Shown piece after piece: positions 10,017 to 21,199 of a DNA stretch of 64,000 nt. A model generated the notes under the pieces. That model was not told the DNA's origin. It saw nothing but the letters and a program-made list of their open reading frames with translations, and made no database searches. This DNA is from Phialophora verrucosa (Eukaryota > Ascomycota > Eurotiomycetes > Chaetothyriales > Herpotrichiellaceae), in NCBI GenBank assembly GCA_002099365.1, contig MSED01000015.1, forward strand, positions 1,488,001-1,552,000. The letters are read 5' to 3'. Each line of letters begins with the position of its first letter. Within the stretch, counting starts at the first letter, position 1. The translations under genes and the position numbers were made by a program.

Positions 10017-10885
10017 GTTTGAGTTTGAGCTGGAGCTTACGTTTTGGACTTGGAAGGTCGAGTGTGGCCTGCGCTGCGCGGTACAGCTTAACAAGGCATG
10101 GCCCGGACTTGTTGTCGAAAGATGCCTGGTCCCAGATTGCCGGACACAGATTCCCAGATGCAAACATGCTCGATGCTAGGTGCCAATGCCAGAGATTGGC
10201 AGTCGACATGGCAGTGGCGGGATGCAACATCAAAGTCAGCGTCAGCGTCAGCGCTCACCCTACTTTGACGGAGCTTCCTAGCGAGCATGGCTAAGCGCTA
10301 CTGATATGCTCACCAGGGATCGTCGTCGACTGTGTCCTTGGAATCAGCAATCAACGTCAACAGGTAAAACCGCAGAGAATGTCGGCGCCCTGCCGTCGCA
10401 TCGAAATATGCCACGAGATTGACGAAGGCAATCGAAAAGATGTTGGCGGCCGAATGGGTCAAGGCCAACCCTATCAACAATATTGAAGCTTGGAGGAAGG
10501 ACGTGGCTCGCCCGCTGGTTATGAAGGCCGAGCAGAACTATGTTGCAGTCGAGGCAGATTCCGGGCCATCCAGTATTGATTGCCACGGGACAGTCTCGAG
10601 GTCAGCAGCAGTACTCGTATAGAGGGGAGGCACAACCGAAAATCTGTATATATCACGTACACACATCACGCTTCTACCAATGTACAACATCACACCTTAC
10701 AATGTACAATCACGACATGGCAATCCACTAGGACGGTGATATGTCAGACGCTTCCATTGGGGGGCTTTTTGTGGTCCATGATTCCCATTTCTCTAGAGCC
10801 CTGATATATCAACAACGGTAAAATACTTTTTTTTTGCTTTCCCTTGCCATGCCATTCCTTCCCAACGTGTGCAAAGCTGTCCCCT
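10017..10885. other. Intergenic region, convergent genes, with one coding-like stretch
   Basis: Between the 3' ends of PET191 and WBP1. A frame at 10419-10622 (MTKAIEKMLAAEWVKANPI...) has coding-like composition but no family match I know, and no convincing start or splice context. It may be a gene relic. Nothing else is supported. Confidence 0.4.
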
Positions 10886-12495
10886 CTACCGCGAGCCCAT
10901 ACTGATACTCAACTTTCGCCGTCTTTCGACCTCCTCCTTCGGCGGCTCGCAATACAGCCACACAACGACAAAGAGCAAAAAGCCCACAACAACGCTCCAC
11001 AGACCACCAATCCATGGCCACGCACCCGTAATGGCCCAACTCCGCGGCCACTCGTCGTGAGCGAAGTGTCGGACCGTGACTTGGCGTTTCTCCTCGATTG
11101 GAGTGAGGAAAGGTCGTTTGTAGTTGACTTTGAAGGCGAAGATGCCGTGCTGGTCGGGGGTGGTGAATGTCGTGCTGAAGACGGTGCTGTTGGGCGTGCT
11201 GGAAGACGCCGAGAGCGGGATACGGTGGAAGGGCGAGAGCATGGAGAATTCGAGCTGAAGGGCGTCATTGGCTGGGATGGTGAAGGGGATGTAGTGTGTC
11301 TTGTCGTATTCCCCGATTGAGATGGAGAATTCCTGATAACGCATTATATTAGCTGGGAAGGGAGTGCGACTCGTCGGTGCTTATGCTTAGGATGGAAAAA
11401 CATACCACGTCGTTCTTGATGCGGTAGATCTCCGGGTTATATTGGCCGACGGCGGTCGTGTTCTCGCTGGACTTAGTCGCCTTCACAATCTCATGGTGCT
11501 GGATGTGGAAGACCTTCAGGACGCCGACCTCTCTGAAAGTCCATTCAGTCAATTGCCTGGCGAAGTCCCTGTTCACGGTCTTGCTGTTCGTGCCGCTGGG
11601 AGCCTTGACCGAAGCGTCGAACCACTTGTCCTGCAGCATCTCCAACGACCCCAGCACTGTGAAGCGGGCGGAGTTCCGAGCTTGCATGGCGGACACGAGG
11701 GCCAGCTGCGACCCGGTCGCAAAGAGCTCTTCCACGCTTTCTCCCTCCTCCTTCGGATTGTACGCATATGCCGTGACGGGGGCCTTGAGGATTGGCGCAA
11801 GCAGAGGACTGGCATTTCCCAATGTCTGTCCGACTGTTTTCGGTAGCGCCAACAAGCCATCACCGCCAAAGAAGTTGACCACATCTGGCCTTAGTTGCCC
11901 AGGTCGATTGACCAGGAGGACGTCATGTTTCTCAGCCGCGGAGACGGTGTCATAGTTGAAGTGGTCGACGACCACAGAGTGCTTATCGGGAGACAACGAG
12001 ATGTCGAACTCGAGAAGGAGTGACGAAACGGCAGAAGGGGTGCCTGATTCGGAGGACAATCCAAGCAAGATATTTCCCCCGCCATTCACGTAGTCGAGAA
12101 GGATCTTCGGGGTCAAAGCTGGTCCGTAGCCTGCAACCATCAGTATATTGTCTTATCAGGTCCAAAAGCCGAGCAAACCTTTAGACTTCGGTGGGGTAAG
12201 GAGTAAATGGTCGTATGCTAACTGGCCATGTCTGAACAATGCCAGGCTCTCGTCTCTCGGGGACTGGAACGACAACTTGAAATCTCGCGCTGAAGAATAC
12301 AGTCGTCAGCAACCACGTTGATCGATGCATCGTTGCGGCACGCATACCCTCCAAGTCAGCCCAGAACTTCGAGTAGAGCCCCCTCTGCGATTCATCTTCA
12401 AGGACCACAAGGAGTCTGTCTCCGACTGCGCTTTTTGCCCATACGAGTTGCAACGACGATATAAGAAGGAGACATAACGAAGAGAAGAGCCACAT
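10886..12495 (-). CDS. wbp1: Oligosaccharyltransferase 48-kDa subunit Wbp1/OST48
   Basis: Four exons, 12495-12348, 12289-12179, 12130-11406 and 11332-10886, join in phase to 476 aa; introns are 58, 48 and 73 nt. The N terminus is a clear signal peptide (MWLFSSLCLLLISSLQLVWA), followed by DRLLVVLEDESQRGLYSKFW. Exon 2 supplies YDHLLLTPPKSKGYGPALTP, a hallmark of the family. A single membrane segment (WSVVVGFLLFVVVWLY) lies near the C terminus. Wbp1 is an essential ER-membrane subunit of the N-glycosylation complex. The short cytosolic tail in this frame ends in SMGSR and lacks the yeast KKxx retrieval motif, although the tail is basic (RRRK). A missed terminal intron is possible but I could not find one of normal length. 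Confidence 0.93.
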
Positions 12496-13599
12496 GTTGA
12501 AAAGAGAGAGAGCGGCACCACCGCAACTTGCCGTTCTGATTCAAGCAGTTGCACTCATTGGGAACGTTGATCGGTCAATGCACATGCGCTGCGCTGCGGA
12601 GACGTGGTCCAATAATTCTCCTCAGCCTTGTCATTATCTGACCTCACGCTTCGCCGTACTTTACTAAGATGAGGAGATTGGGGACACCAGCTATTATTGG
12701 CCAGAGCCACGCAATAGGGGCTGGCACAGCTCACTACTTCTCCTCTTCTCTCCCCGTCGTCCTTCCGTTCCCTGCAGTCCTCTACCCACGGAAGCAGGCA
12801 CTAACCCTATCTTGGGCCTGAACGGCTGTGCTCACGACTGTCGTTCCCGTATCTTCTCGACTACCGGCGTGCTGATGTTTTTCGGGGCCAAGTTCCTGCA
12901 CCGTCGATGAATCGGGACCCTGTCCCGCATCCTGGTACCTGCCAAGAAATTTGATACCATAGGGAAACTCAGCAGACAGCGCATTGCCAATCATGGGCTT
13001 ATGTGACAAACCGCAGTCCATTGAGCGCCATGTTTAAATCAAGGTGGCCTATGTTGGCAGGCAGTGAACTTTACCAAGCCATTGGACCGGCAGGATTTAG
13101 TTATTCGTCTCAGACCTTGGGCTTGCCGATACTGGCAACCTACCTGCCCTGGCCACCTGATAGCCAGCTGGACCCAAGTGTGGTCGCATGCGGCACATGA
13201 CAGAAGCTCTCTCTGGTAGTACCTGATGAGATTCAGAGCTCGAAGGCAAAGACATGAGATCGGATGATGATACAGATGGATCGATGAGCGTCGGGACTGA
13301 GGCAGACGGGGCTGGGAAGGCATGTGTGAATGCTGAGGAGCACGGTAAAGGTCCAAATGATGGATGGTCGAGGCGCTACAGTACTGGCCGTTCCCGAAGC
13401 CGCCTACCCTCAAGGAAATACAGCTAATAAAGTATAGGCAGCGGCAGGCAGGCATATACAGATACTGCACTGGACAAGTTTTTTGATCCAATACTGAATC
13501 CTGTCTTGCAGAACACTCTGCCTCTTATGGCGATAACAGTCTGCCATCGACATCCTCACAAGCTCGCCGCACCTATTGTGCATTGTGATAGTGACGACG
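12496..13599. other. Intergenic region between WBP1 start and NLR-like gene end
   Basis: About 1.1 kb holding the WBP1 promoter and the 3' flank of the HET-NACHT-ANK gene. Several short ORFs on both strands overlap each other and show no family features. Confidence 0.5.
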
Positions 13600-13995
13600 T
13601 CAAACAGCTCCCTTCTCGATGAGCAGTTGGGCCACTTGAATGCGACCTCTAGCTATTGCCGCCTGTAGTGCATTGCCATACTCGCCACCTTGAGCATTGA
13701 CATCAGCCCCCTTTTTAATTAGTAGTTGGGCCACTTGCTCGTGACCAAAAAATGCTGCGGCCTGTAGTGCATTACCATAAAAGCCACCTTGAGCATTGAC
13801 ATCAGCCCCCTTCTCAATCAGTAGTTGGGCCACTTGCTCGTGACCCTTAAGTGCTGCGGCCTGTAGTGCATTACCATACTCGCCGCCTTGAGCATTGACA
13901 TCAGCCCCCTTCTCAATCAGTAGTTGGGCAATTTGCTCGTAACCGTAGGCTAATGCTGCCTGCAGTGCATTGCCATAGCGGCCACCTTGAGCATC
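13600..13995 (-). repeat. Near-identical ~99-bp tandem repeats encoding ankyrin units
   Basis: Four consecutive units with a period of about 99 bp (33 codons) share long identical stretches at DNA level, such as the blocks coding for VAQLLIEKGADVNAQGG and YGNALQAA. They differ mainly in a short window of about six codons (ALAYGY, AALKGH, AAFFGH, AIARGR). Upstream repeats in the same gene are much more diverged. This is the pattern left by recent unequal exchange or gene conversion. Confidence 0.85.
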
Positions 13996-16930
13996 TATGT
14001 TTGCCCCTTTCCGGATGAGGAGATCGGCCACTGAGAGCTTGTTCTTCTCCAAGGCGATGTATAGGGGGCTTTCCCCACGGCTGTTTGTACAGTCCGTCGT
14101 ACAGTGCGGCGAACCTAGAGCATCAATAAGGATTTCCACTCCGGATAAAAACCCACGAGCAATTGTCATAAAAAGCCGTTTCTGAAGTGCCTTGACCGGT
14201 GGTAATTCGCCATGGCGTAGTAGTAATCGAATGATAGATTCGTGCTTGCCATGTAACGCTGCACAAAGCGCATACTCCAGTTCCCCACCCTTGACATTGA
14301 TGCTCGCACCGTTCTCAATGAGAAGCTCTGTCATCTGTTCATGGCCTCCGACGCAGGCTGCTTGTAATGCGTTCCCGTACCGTTCCCCACGAGCGTTGAC
14401 ATCAACCTTGTCGTCGATCAACACCTTTCCAAGATTGGCCAGGTTTTGCTCAGCCAGAACGTACAGCAAATACACTTTCGCAGTACATTTACGTACCTTG
14501 TGACGCTGAAAGGTGTTGCGGAACCAGGTCCACTTCAAAAGGTCGTGAGTACCATTGCCTTGAAATCGTTGCAGAAAGTCTCGGTGTGGGATTCCGCTAG
14601 CTTCTGCAACATCTGCGTGTGAAAACATGTAGCTGACGGCATATTCTGAGAAAGGGAACTTCTGCTGAACTTCTGCTGCCTGATCGCATCCGGGAACCGA
14701 CTGGCCCTGGTAGTTCGGATCCAATGACAAACATTGATCGAAATATCGCAGACAAGCTGTGTGGAGTTGCTCATGGCTGACGCCCTCGACATTTCCAGCA
14801 AGACGTGTGTCGATCTTTTTAAGGCCATACTCTCCCATGAGGAAGTTGCGCACTGTCTCATGCACAAATTGTACCACTGGTGGTTTGGTCCTAGTGACTT
14901 CGGCGAGTCCCCGAGAGTAGTGGAGGAGGTTCCGGTCCAATGTTTCTTTATCCAGAGACGTGGCACCTTCGACAGGCGAAGATGCCAATCCCGACCGAAT
15001 TGCAAGATATAGCTCGACCGGGCTTAGGGGCCGCATCGAGAAAAGAACCCATTGCAATAGCAAGACAGATGAGTCGACGTCCTCCGCATTCCTTGCCAAA
15101 ATCTGAGCAAACAGACCATCCAGAGTGGCGGGGATATCTTCGAGACCTGCCTCCATCGCTGCAACCTGACCACGGTCGTACAGCTTGTTGAGCATTGGTA
15201 TGACCAGTACGACCCATAAGAACACGCGTGATGACTTTTGGCACACTTTCTCTCTCAGTTCTTTCATCTCATGCCCTCCATCGCCGTTGAGTCTCAGTCG
15301 AACGTACCTGTCAATATCGTCTCTTTGTCCGTCTTGGTGCTCCATGACAAGGGAGAGTCCTTTACGAATGCTAATGTGTGGGTAATGACGACTGGAGAGA
15401 CATATCCTCAGCGACGTACCACACGTCACTGCTCTTTGACTTAGCTCTTCGAGGAAAGCAATCAGTTGACGCACGTCGTTTTCATCCCCTTCATCCAGAG
15501 CATCAATGAATACATCGAGTGGGCGGTCTCCCAGGCTCTCCACAATATCCGTTAGGAATTCTTGTAGCTCGGTAGGCGTCCAATCGTCAACGAGACCCTC
15601 TCGGTCCTTCGTTGCAAACATTTGGAGGAAATGTCCCTGTAGCTGAGGACAAGCCTGAAGTATCTGATGTACCAGCGAGCGATACATTCCAACACTTGAC
15701 TTCTCCAAATGACCTGGGGCTCGCGCGTTGAAGAAATAGGATATGATAACATCTCCAGGATGTTCTCTTTTGACCGCTTTGACAGTCTCTTTCATTATCG
15801 TCGATTTGCCAGAACCGGGTTTTCCCTTGATCCAGAGGAAGCCATGGTTGTCTTCGATCGCCTTTCGTGTAATCCACATTTTGAATTTCTCTTCTTTGAA
15901 GACCCATCTACATGTCTGCGGCAAGGCACTGATGATATTCAGAAGGCGTGCATCCATACGCTCGAATGTCAGCGATTGAAGAAGTCGAAGATATTTAGCT
16001 TGCTCATCGGCTGTTATGCCCCCATTTGGGGGATTAAGGACGACACTGCCATTGTTCGGAATGGGAGGAGAGTCGACGGATGTCATTCTGGTGTGGTCTG
16101 ATCAAACTTTAGTAGCACTCCAGAGACAATCGACGAGGCTGACCGTATCGTCCAGGATGCGATGAGACAGGCAGTGTATGAGCAAAGGACTTACTCCAAC
16201 GCTTATCGATTTTCATCCGAAGTCGTGCCAGCGCATTCTTCTCCCCTTCACCATACCTCACAGACATAGAGACGTCAAAGATCCCAAGTAGACAGTATGC
16301 TTTGTCCTCCTTCTTCTTGGTGTCCCGCTTGGCTGCCCATCGCATGCGCTCGTCTACAGTAAATTGAGACAAAGGCTCGCGTTGAAGGGCCTTAATCGGA
16401 ATACCCGTGATCTCGTGAATCCGTTGTTCGAGTGTCTTCTTAGTCCCCAGGCGCTCCTCTTCTTGTGAGAAGAACTCGACAGATTCTGGCGCCAGAAGCT
16501 CTTGGAGCGTCCAGCCTCGTGTAAACCATCTGCTTTGTCGGAAAGCTGTCTTCCACGTCCGCTTTGTATGGTCTCCATCTCCGTCGTGGACCGATACGTC
16601 GGACAGGTAGACATAGCATTTCACTGCATCGCGGTACCATCGAAACATCGACCGAATCGCCTCGTCGTATGCAGTAAGATTCGCTCGATTAATGCAACAT
16701 GTATCCACCCAGAAGTATTCAAGCTTATCCTTTTTAGCTTGTTCGGCGCAGAACCTAATTTTCTTATAGCCAGCTTTGTTCTTCCACGATTCGTGTTTTA
16801 AGTCGTCGAAGTGGACCTCATCCTTGTCGTCTCCCCAGGTATGGGAAAGGATCGCGTAAGGGGGGATGCCATCGTGGAGATCCTCAGTCAGGCTGATCTC
16901 ACCGTGATCGTCGATCTCCAAAAGGTGCAT
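13600..16930 (-). CDS. HET-NACHT-ankyrin NLR-like STAND protein
   Basis: Two exons, 16930-16195 and 16097-13600, join across a 97-nt intron (donor GTAAGT, acceptor GATCAG) in the same frame, giving 1077 aa. Read without splicing, the locus looks like two genes. Residues about 20-240 are a HET domain: PPYAILSHTWGDD, YFWVDTCCIN and RSRWFTRGWTLQELLAP. A NACHT NTPase follows, with Walker A GKPGSGKST at 337-345 and Walker B FIDALDE at about 442-448. From about residue 790 to the end are ankyrin repeats; the last four are nearly identical. HET-NACHT-repeat proteins are known or proposed to control heterokaryon incompatibility and programmed cell death in fungi. The ligand-binding role of the repeats is inferred. 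The chain stops abruptly inside the final repeat (LLIEKGAV). Confidence 0.9.
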
Positions 16931-17656
16931 CGCGGCGATGTGACTCTAGGAGCGAACCTAGTTTCGCCGGAAAGAAGGGGATAGGATCTGCTAATATTCA
17001 AGAGCACTGGCTTGCTTATTGTGACGGGCTGTGAGATATCCGTCTTCCAAGCTTAGTTAGACGGGGAGCGACATACTCGTCGCGGTTGTGATGAGCGCGA
17101 CGGAAGGTGGAAGGGCAAGGCAGGGGACAATCATTAGCAACCGAGCGCGGTCATCGAAACTCAAACCTGAACCATGGTCATTGATGAAGAACGTCAGGTC
17201 AGGCTGAAACTGCATCTTTACATCGCATCTAGCCTGCGCGAGGCAGCCTGGCGCCAGCTCAGAGACTTGCCGGGCGCGAAGTTGTGTGGCGTGTACACAA
17301 CACCGCCTCTCCCATTGTGGGGTATGCAACGCAACCGTGGCACCTCTCCCCGGACTGGGACGAGGCTGATGCCGCCCTGTGCTCAGCCCTAAGGAGATCA
17401 TTTATGTGTCAGGCAACACTCGACTACGCCCCCCCCCCCCAGCCTTAGGATACCTCGTTCGAACTATCTCACTCCTCACTGATTTCTCCTACCACCCATC
17501 CTTTAACCCCCCGATGAAGGTACAGTTCTCACGTTTTCAGCCGACCTCGACATTAGAAGACAATCTCTGGACGGCAGAGGGTGCTTCAAGCCTCCCTGAA
17601 AGGTACCACACCGAACAATTCAAGAAGGGGTTTCTTTTCCAGGGAAGTATTGCAGA
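16931..17656. promoter_or_regulatory. Divergent promoter region between the two HET genes
   Basis: 726 bp between head-to-head start codons. It contains a short poly-C tract near 17430 and a purine/pyrimidine-biased stretch. A minus/plus set of small ORFs (for example 17379-17660) shows no family features. The plus-strand ORF ends exactly over the HET start and is probably leader sequence. Confidence 0.45.
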
Positions 17657-19567
17657 ATGAAGAAGTTTGAATACAGAGAGCTCCTCAGCGAGCACCACAT
17701 CCGGATTTTAGAGTTACTCCCAGGTGCAGAAGACGATGCAATCCGATGCAGTCTGACTTCCGAGCTTCGTCGGGACACCATCCATCGCTATGACGCGATT
17801 TCCTACACCTGGGGTACATCTACCGATCGTGTCGAGATCATCTGCTGCGACGAAATCCTGTCCGTCACGACCAATCTGGCGGATGCTTTGCGAGAAATCC
17901 GAAGTAGGAGCCCCGGTAAATCATGCCGACTATGGGTCGACGCTATCTGCATAAATCAAGGACGCAGTGAGGAGAAAAATCATCAGGTCAAACGACTGAG
18001 TCAAGTCTACAGAAATGCAAAACAGGTTTTTGTCTGGCTTGGTCGTGACGCGGACGGCATTGCGAAGGACTGTTTTGATTTCCTAGAGGAATGGATCCGA
18101 CATCTCGACGAACAGCTCCACATCCACGGACACATTGGCAAGATTCCGTCCCTCGAACCGCCGCCTCACCTTGGCATTGATGCAGAGCAAGGGTCGAAGC
18201 TAAGAAGGCTCTTGCAGTGTTCTTGGTTCTCGCGCGTCTGGGTTCTTCAAGAGGCAGGCCTTGCCAAGGTCTGTCAGTTGCTTTGGGGCAAGCACACCAT
18301 GGATCTCGCGGTGCTTATTGAATTGGCCTGTTTCTGTGAAGGGAGCACCCTTATTCCGCGACTGATGGGAGGCGATGATTCGGCTCTCCAACTTTGGAGG
18401 ATCGTCTTCCTTTGCGTCTTTGTCAAGTACGAAAATGCAGAATTGTGGAGATACTCCAAGCCTTTGATTCAATCCTTGTACGAAAAGAATCATTGCCGTC
18501 CAGGACTTCTCCTGGATATATTACAGATCGGCAGATCCTTCTCTGCAAAAGACGCTCGCGATCACATCTACGCCTTTCTCGGACATCCTTTGGCCCTCTC
18601 TCCTGATGGTAAGCTACTGTTGGAGCCAGACTATGACAAGGCCGAGATGAATATCGAATTGGACGCCGCGCTTGCGTTCTTACAGCGTGAACACGAGGCT
18701 CCTTACGTTCTTTGTTTCGTGCACCATAGCTCCGCAGACGAGGTCACTGGGAGGACCGGCCCGTCATGGGTTCCGAAATGGAGGAACCCTCCGACAGACC
18801 CTACGCCGTTATACACTATAGGCAATATAGGATTGCAATTCAGGGCCGGTGGGGATGTCGATAGGTTGAAGTATCGAATCGACAGAGGCTCTCGCGCCAA
18901 GAGTCTCCTAAACCTTCAAGGGTCTGTCTTTGACCATCTAACCTGGACTTCCGGGGTTCTCAGACACAACAACTTTGCCCTCAACCCCGATCAATGGGAT
19001 TCTGAGCTTCGCACCTCACAACAGACATACATTGACAAGTTGTGGAACGACGTGTCACTCGCTTCCAAACAACGCTCCAGCCCCACAGAAGTTCCAAAAA
19101 ATGCTCCAATCGACGATAACTTCACCTACACTCTGGTTACAGGCTACAACAATCCTCGGGTGGTAGAATTAGCCGAGCATCGAAAGAGGTTTGACACATA
19201 TCGTCAAGCTCTCGAGAACGCAGGCCGCGAGGGCCGTAGTGGAGCAGCTCTTCTATCAAAAAAACAAAGGTCTGATGCTTCCCTTTGCGAGAAAAACACG
19301 CGCAGATGTGTGGATCGGCGACTAGCACTGACAGGACTCGGCCGGTTCGCATTAGTATCGCGGTTTGCAGAGCCTGGGGACGCATGCTGCGTGTTTCTGG
19401 GGATGGCAACACCGTTTATTATACGGCAGGCGGAAATGGAGAATCATGACAAGGGGAAGTATCACCATCTTGTGGGAGACGCATACATTAACGGCGTTAT
19501 GCGAGGTGAATTGATGAACGGACTGGATCGCGGAGACATTCAGACGAAGGAAATGATATTGATGTAG
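17657..19567 (+). CDS. HET-domain protein
   Basis: Single-exon gene of 636 aa. The HET domain is complete: IHRYDAISYTWGTS near residues 43-56, LWVDAICINQGR near 93-104, QVYRNAKQVFVWLGRDADG, and CSWFSRVWVLQEAG near 189-202. The C-terminal part has features common to this protein class (ARDHIYAFLG; CCVFLGMATPFIIR; YHHLVGDAYINGVMRGE). No NTPase or repeat domain follows, so it is the short HET-only architecture. HET proteins are linked to vegetative incompatibility, but most family members have no proven role. It is transcribed away from the neighbouring HET-NACHT-ANK gene. The start MKKFEYRELL is the first ATG giving an N terminus of the usual form. Confidence 0.88.
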   Translation: MKKFEYRELLSEHHIRILELLPGAEDDAIRCSLTSELRRDTIHRYDAISYTWGTSTDRVEIICCDEILSVTTNLADALREIRSRSPGKSCRLWVDAICINQGRSEEKNHQVKRLSQVYRNAKQVFVWLGRDADGIAKDCFDFLEEWIRHLDEQLHIHGHIGKIPSLEPPPHLGIDAEQGSKLRRLLQCSWFSRVWVLQEAGLAKVCQLLWGKHTMDLAVLIELACFCEGSTLIPRLMGGDDSALQLWRIVFLCVFVKYENAELWRYSKPLIQSLYEKNHCRPGLLLDILQIGRSFSAKDARDHIYAFLGHPLALSPDGKLLLEPDYDKAEMNIELDAALAFLQREHEAPYVLCFVHHSSADEVTGRTGPSWVPKWRNPPTDPTPLYTIGNIGLQFRAGGDVDRLKYRIDRGSRAKSLLNLQGSVFDHLTWTSGVLRHNNFALNPDQWDSELRTSQQTYIDKLWNDVSLASKQRSSPTEVPKNAPIDDNFTYTLVTGYNNPRVVELAEHRKRFDTYRQALENAGREGRSGAALLSKKQRSDASLCEKNTRRCVDRRLALTGLGRFALVSRFAEPGDACCVFLGMATPFIIRQAEMENHDKGKYHHLVGDAYINGVMRGELMNGLDRGDIQTKEMILM

Positions 19568-20023
19568 AATCTGAGTAGAGCCTGGGTAGGATATGAATAG
19601 AGGGTTGCATTCTGAAGACGAAGTAACAAGTGGTTTTGAAAGCGATATGTAGTCAAGTGATCCGCCGTACTCGATCCGCCAAGGCTCAATCGGACCTCAC
19701 CTGGAGCTTCTTCGCTGTGTCAACTGTAATGTCCCTCTCTTGGACGACCAGCAATTGAGCCCGCCGAAGGGCAAACAAACAACTACTCTACTCAGCCCTG
19801 ATCCCTCATCCTTTCGGCTCCAACCTCCCAAGGTCAACCGAGCCAGCTACATCAACATTAGACTCGGACTCGTCCTACCGATCCAAGCTCCCCCTCCCGC
19901 ATCCGACGACGACCTTGAAACTCGCACCTTTCCTACCCGAAGCAGCTTCTCACGTCTGTCGCCCGGCCATCGAACTCTTACAGGGTCGCCTATCAACTTA
20001 TAATAAAACAAATCGGGGTCACA
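19568..20023. other. Intergenic region
   Basis: 456 bp with the HET gene 3' flank and the leader of the complex I subunit gene. Nothing else recognised. Confidence 0.5.
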
Positions 20024-20486
20024 ATGTCAGGTGTGCCCGCCCGCTTCTGGGGCTCCCCGATACGATACCTGCGGTGGGCCGCGCACGAGAAACCGGCCAT
20101 TTTCTGGAGTTGCGTGATCGGAGGGCTGGGACCGGCGACTTTCGTGGTGATCCCGCCGCTGCGACGATGGGCTGGAGACGAGGATCCGCCGCGGATTCCG
20201 CTGACATATCCTGGTACGTATTCTATGACAAAGAGGGAAGAGATGTGACATGTATGGTTTTGAGTGTGGCTTTTGGGTTGAATCATTGGGGGGAGAAGGG
20301 CTAGCGAGGATATAAGAGCGCTTGACACTAGCTTGACGGTGAACTTGATGTGTCCCATGAAGAACGTACAATGACGCGATCGACCAAAGAGAGAGAGCGC
20401 GGAGAGAGAGAAACTTGCTAATTTTTACCGTTGTAGTTCCCAAAGGACCGAGGAAAATCCCCGAAGGCTTTGACGATCCGAAATGA
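20024..20486 (+). CDS. nuo9.5: NADH:ubiquinone oxidoreductase 9.5 kDa subunit
   Basis: Exons 20024-20213 and 20437-20486 flank a 223-nt intron, the longest in a conserved gene here, and encode 79 aa. The sequence FWGSPIRYLRWAAHEKPAIFW, then one membrane helix (SCVIGGLGPATFVVIPPL), then DPPRIPLTYPVPKGPRKIPEGF is characteristic of the fungal 9.5 kDa subunit of respiratory complex I (NDUFA3-like). It is an accessory subunit of the inner mitochondrial membrane arm. The splice falls in the Pro-Val junction LTYP/VPKG, which confirms the exon join. The gene directly flanks the HET island. Confidence 0.92.
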
Positions 20487-21199
20487 GCGCTCATTGTCAG
20501 CACGCAGATGGCACAATCAATACGCAATCTGACTTGACAACCGAACCGACCGCGAAAGAGCCAGGCGCGTACGCCTCAATAGCATCAGCCAGACCGAATT
20601 GGATGGAGAAGAAGGAGAGGGCATCTTCTGTACATAGATAGCTAGGACGTCCTTTCAAGAATGGATACAAAGCATTCTCAGCAAATGGAGTTGTATTGAA
20701 AAGGCTCATCTTCGCTATCAGCCCAGCTGCTGTGTTTCTCCATTCTAGTAATCTCCATCATACGCGCCGCAAGATGGCTAGGTTGCCGTCGAGTACATGC
20801 AGTATTCCTGTTTCAGAAGCATTTCTGATACTGCCAATTCAAGCTCTGATGATGCCCACCAGATACCAAGCTGGAGGAAAAAGTAGAAAATGCCCGTCCA
20901 GGTCGCCGCCCGTTTCCAAAGCCGGAGCGGCCAGCAAAAGGCGCTAGTCGTCCGCCGATCGTGATAATCAACTCCTAGCGCCCGCACTGTTGCCCATCAA
21001 ATCAGTTTTGTCTAGACGCTTCGAGCGCGCGGGCAGCCGCCATGGAATGAAGCTCAAAATCACAAGCAAAACCAAGGGAATGTCTTGAGTTCTGTGCAGA
21101 TGGTGCGGATGTCGTGTCGTAACAACAAGTCCTCAGCCCTGGGAGGTGGTGGTCGTCGACAATGATATATGTGAGGTCGGCCGGATGCTGTAACACTCC
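20487..21199. other. Intergenic region, convergent genes
   Basis: About 0.7 kb between two 3' ends. Small ORFs on both strands show nothing recognisable. Confidence 0.5.

Noticed and set aside
13600..13995. CRISPR-like array
   Set aside because: The regular repeats are in-frame ankyrin codons within a eukaryotic gene, without unique spacers.
16109..16930. HET domain as a separate 273-aa gene
   Set aside because: The tail after DKRW is intron read-through; a canonical donor and in-phase acceptor join it to the NACHT frame.
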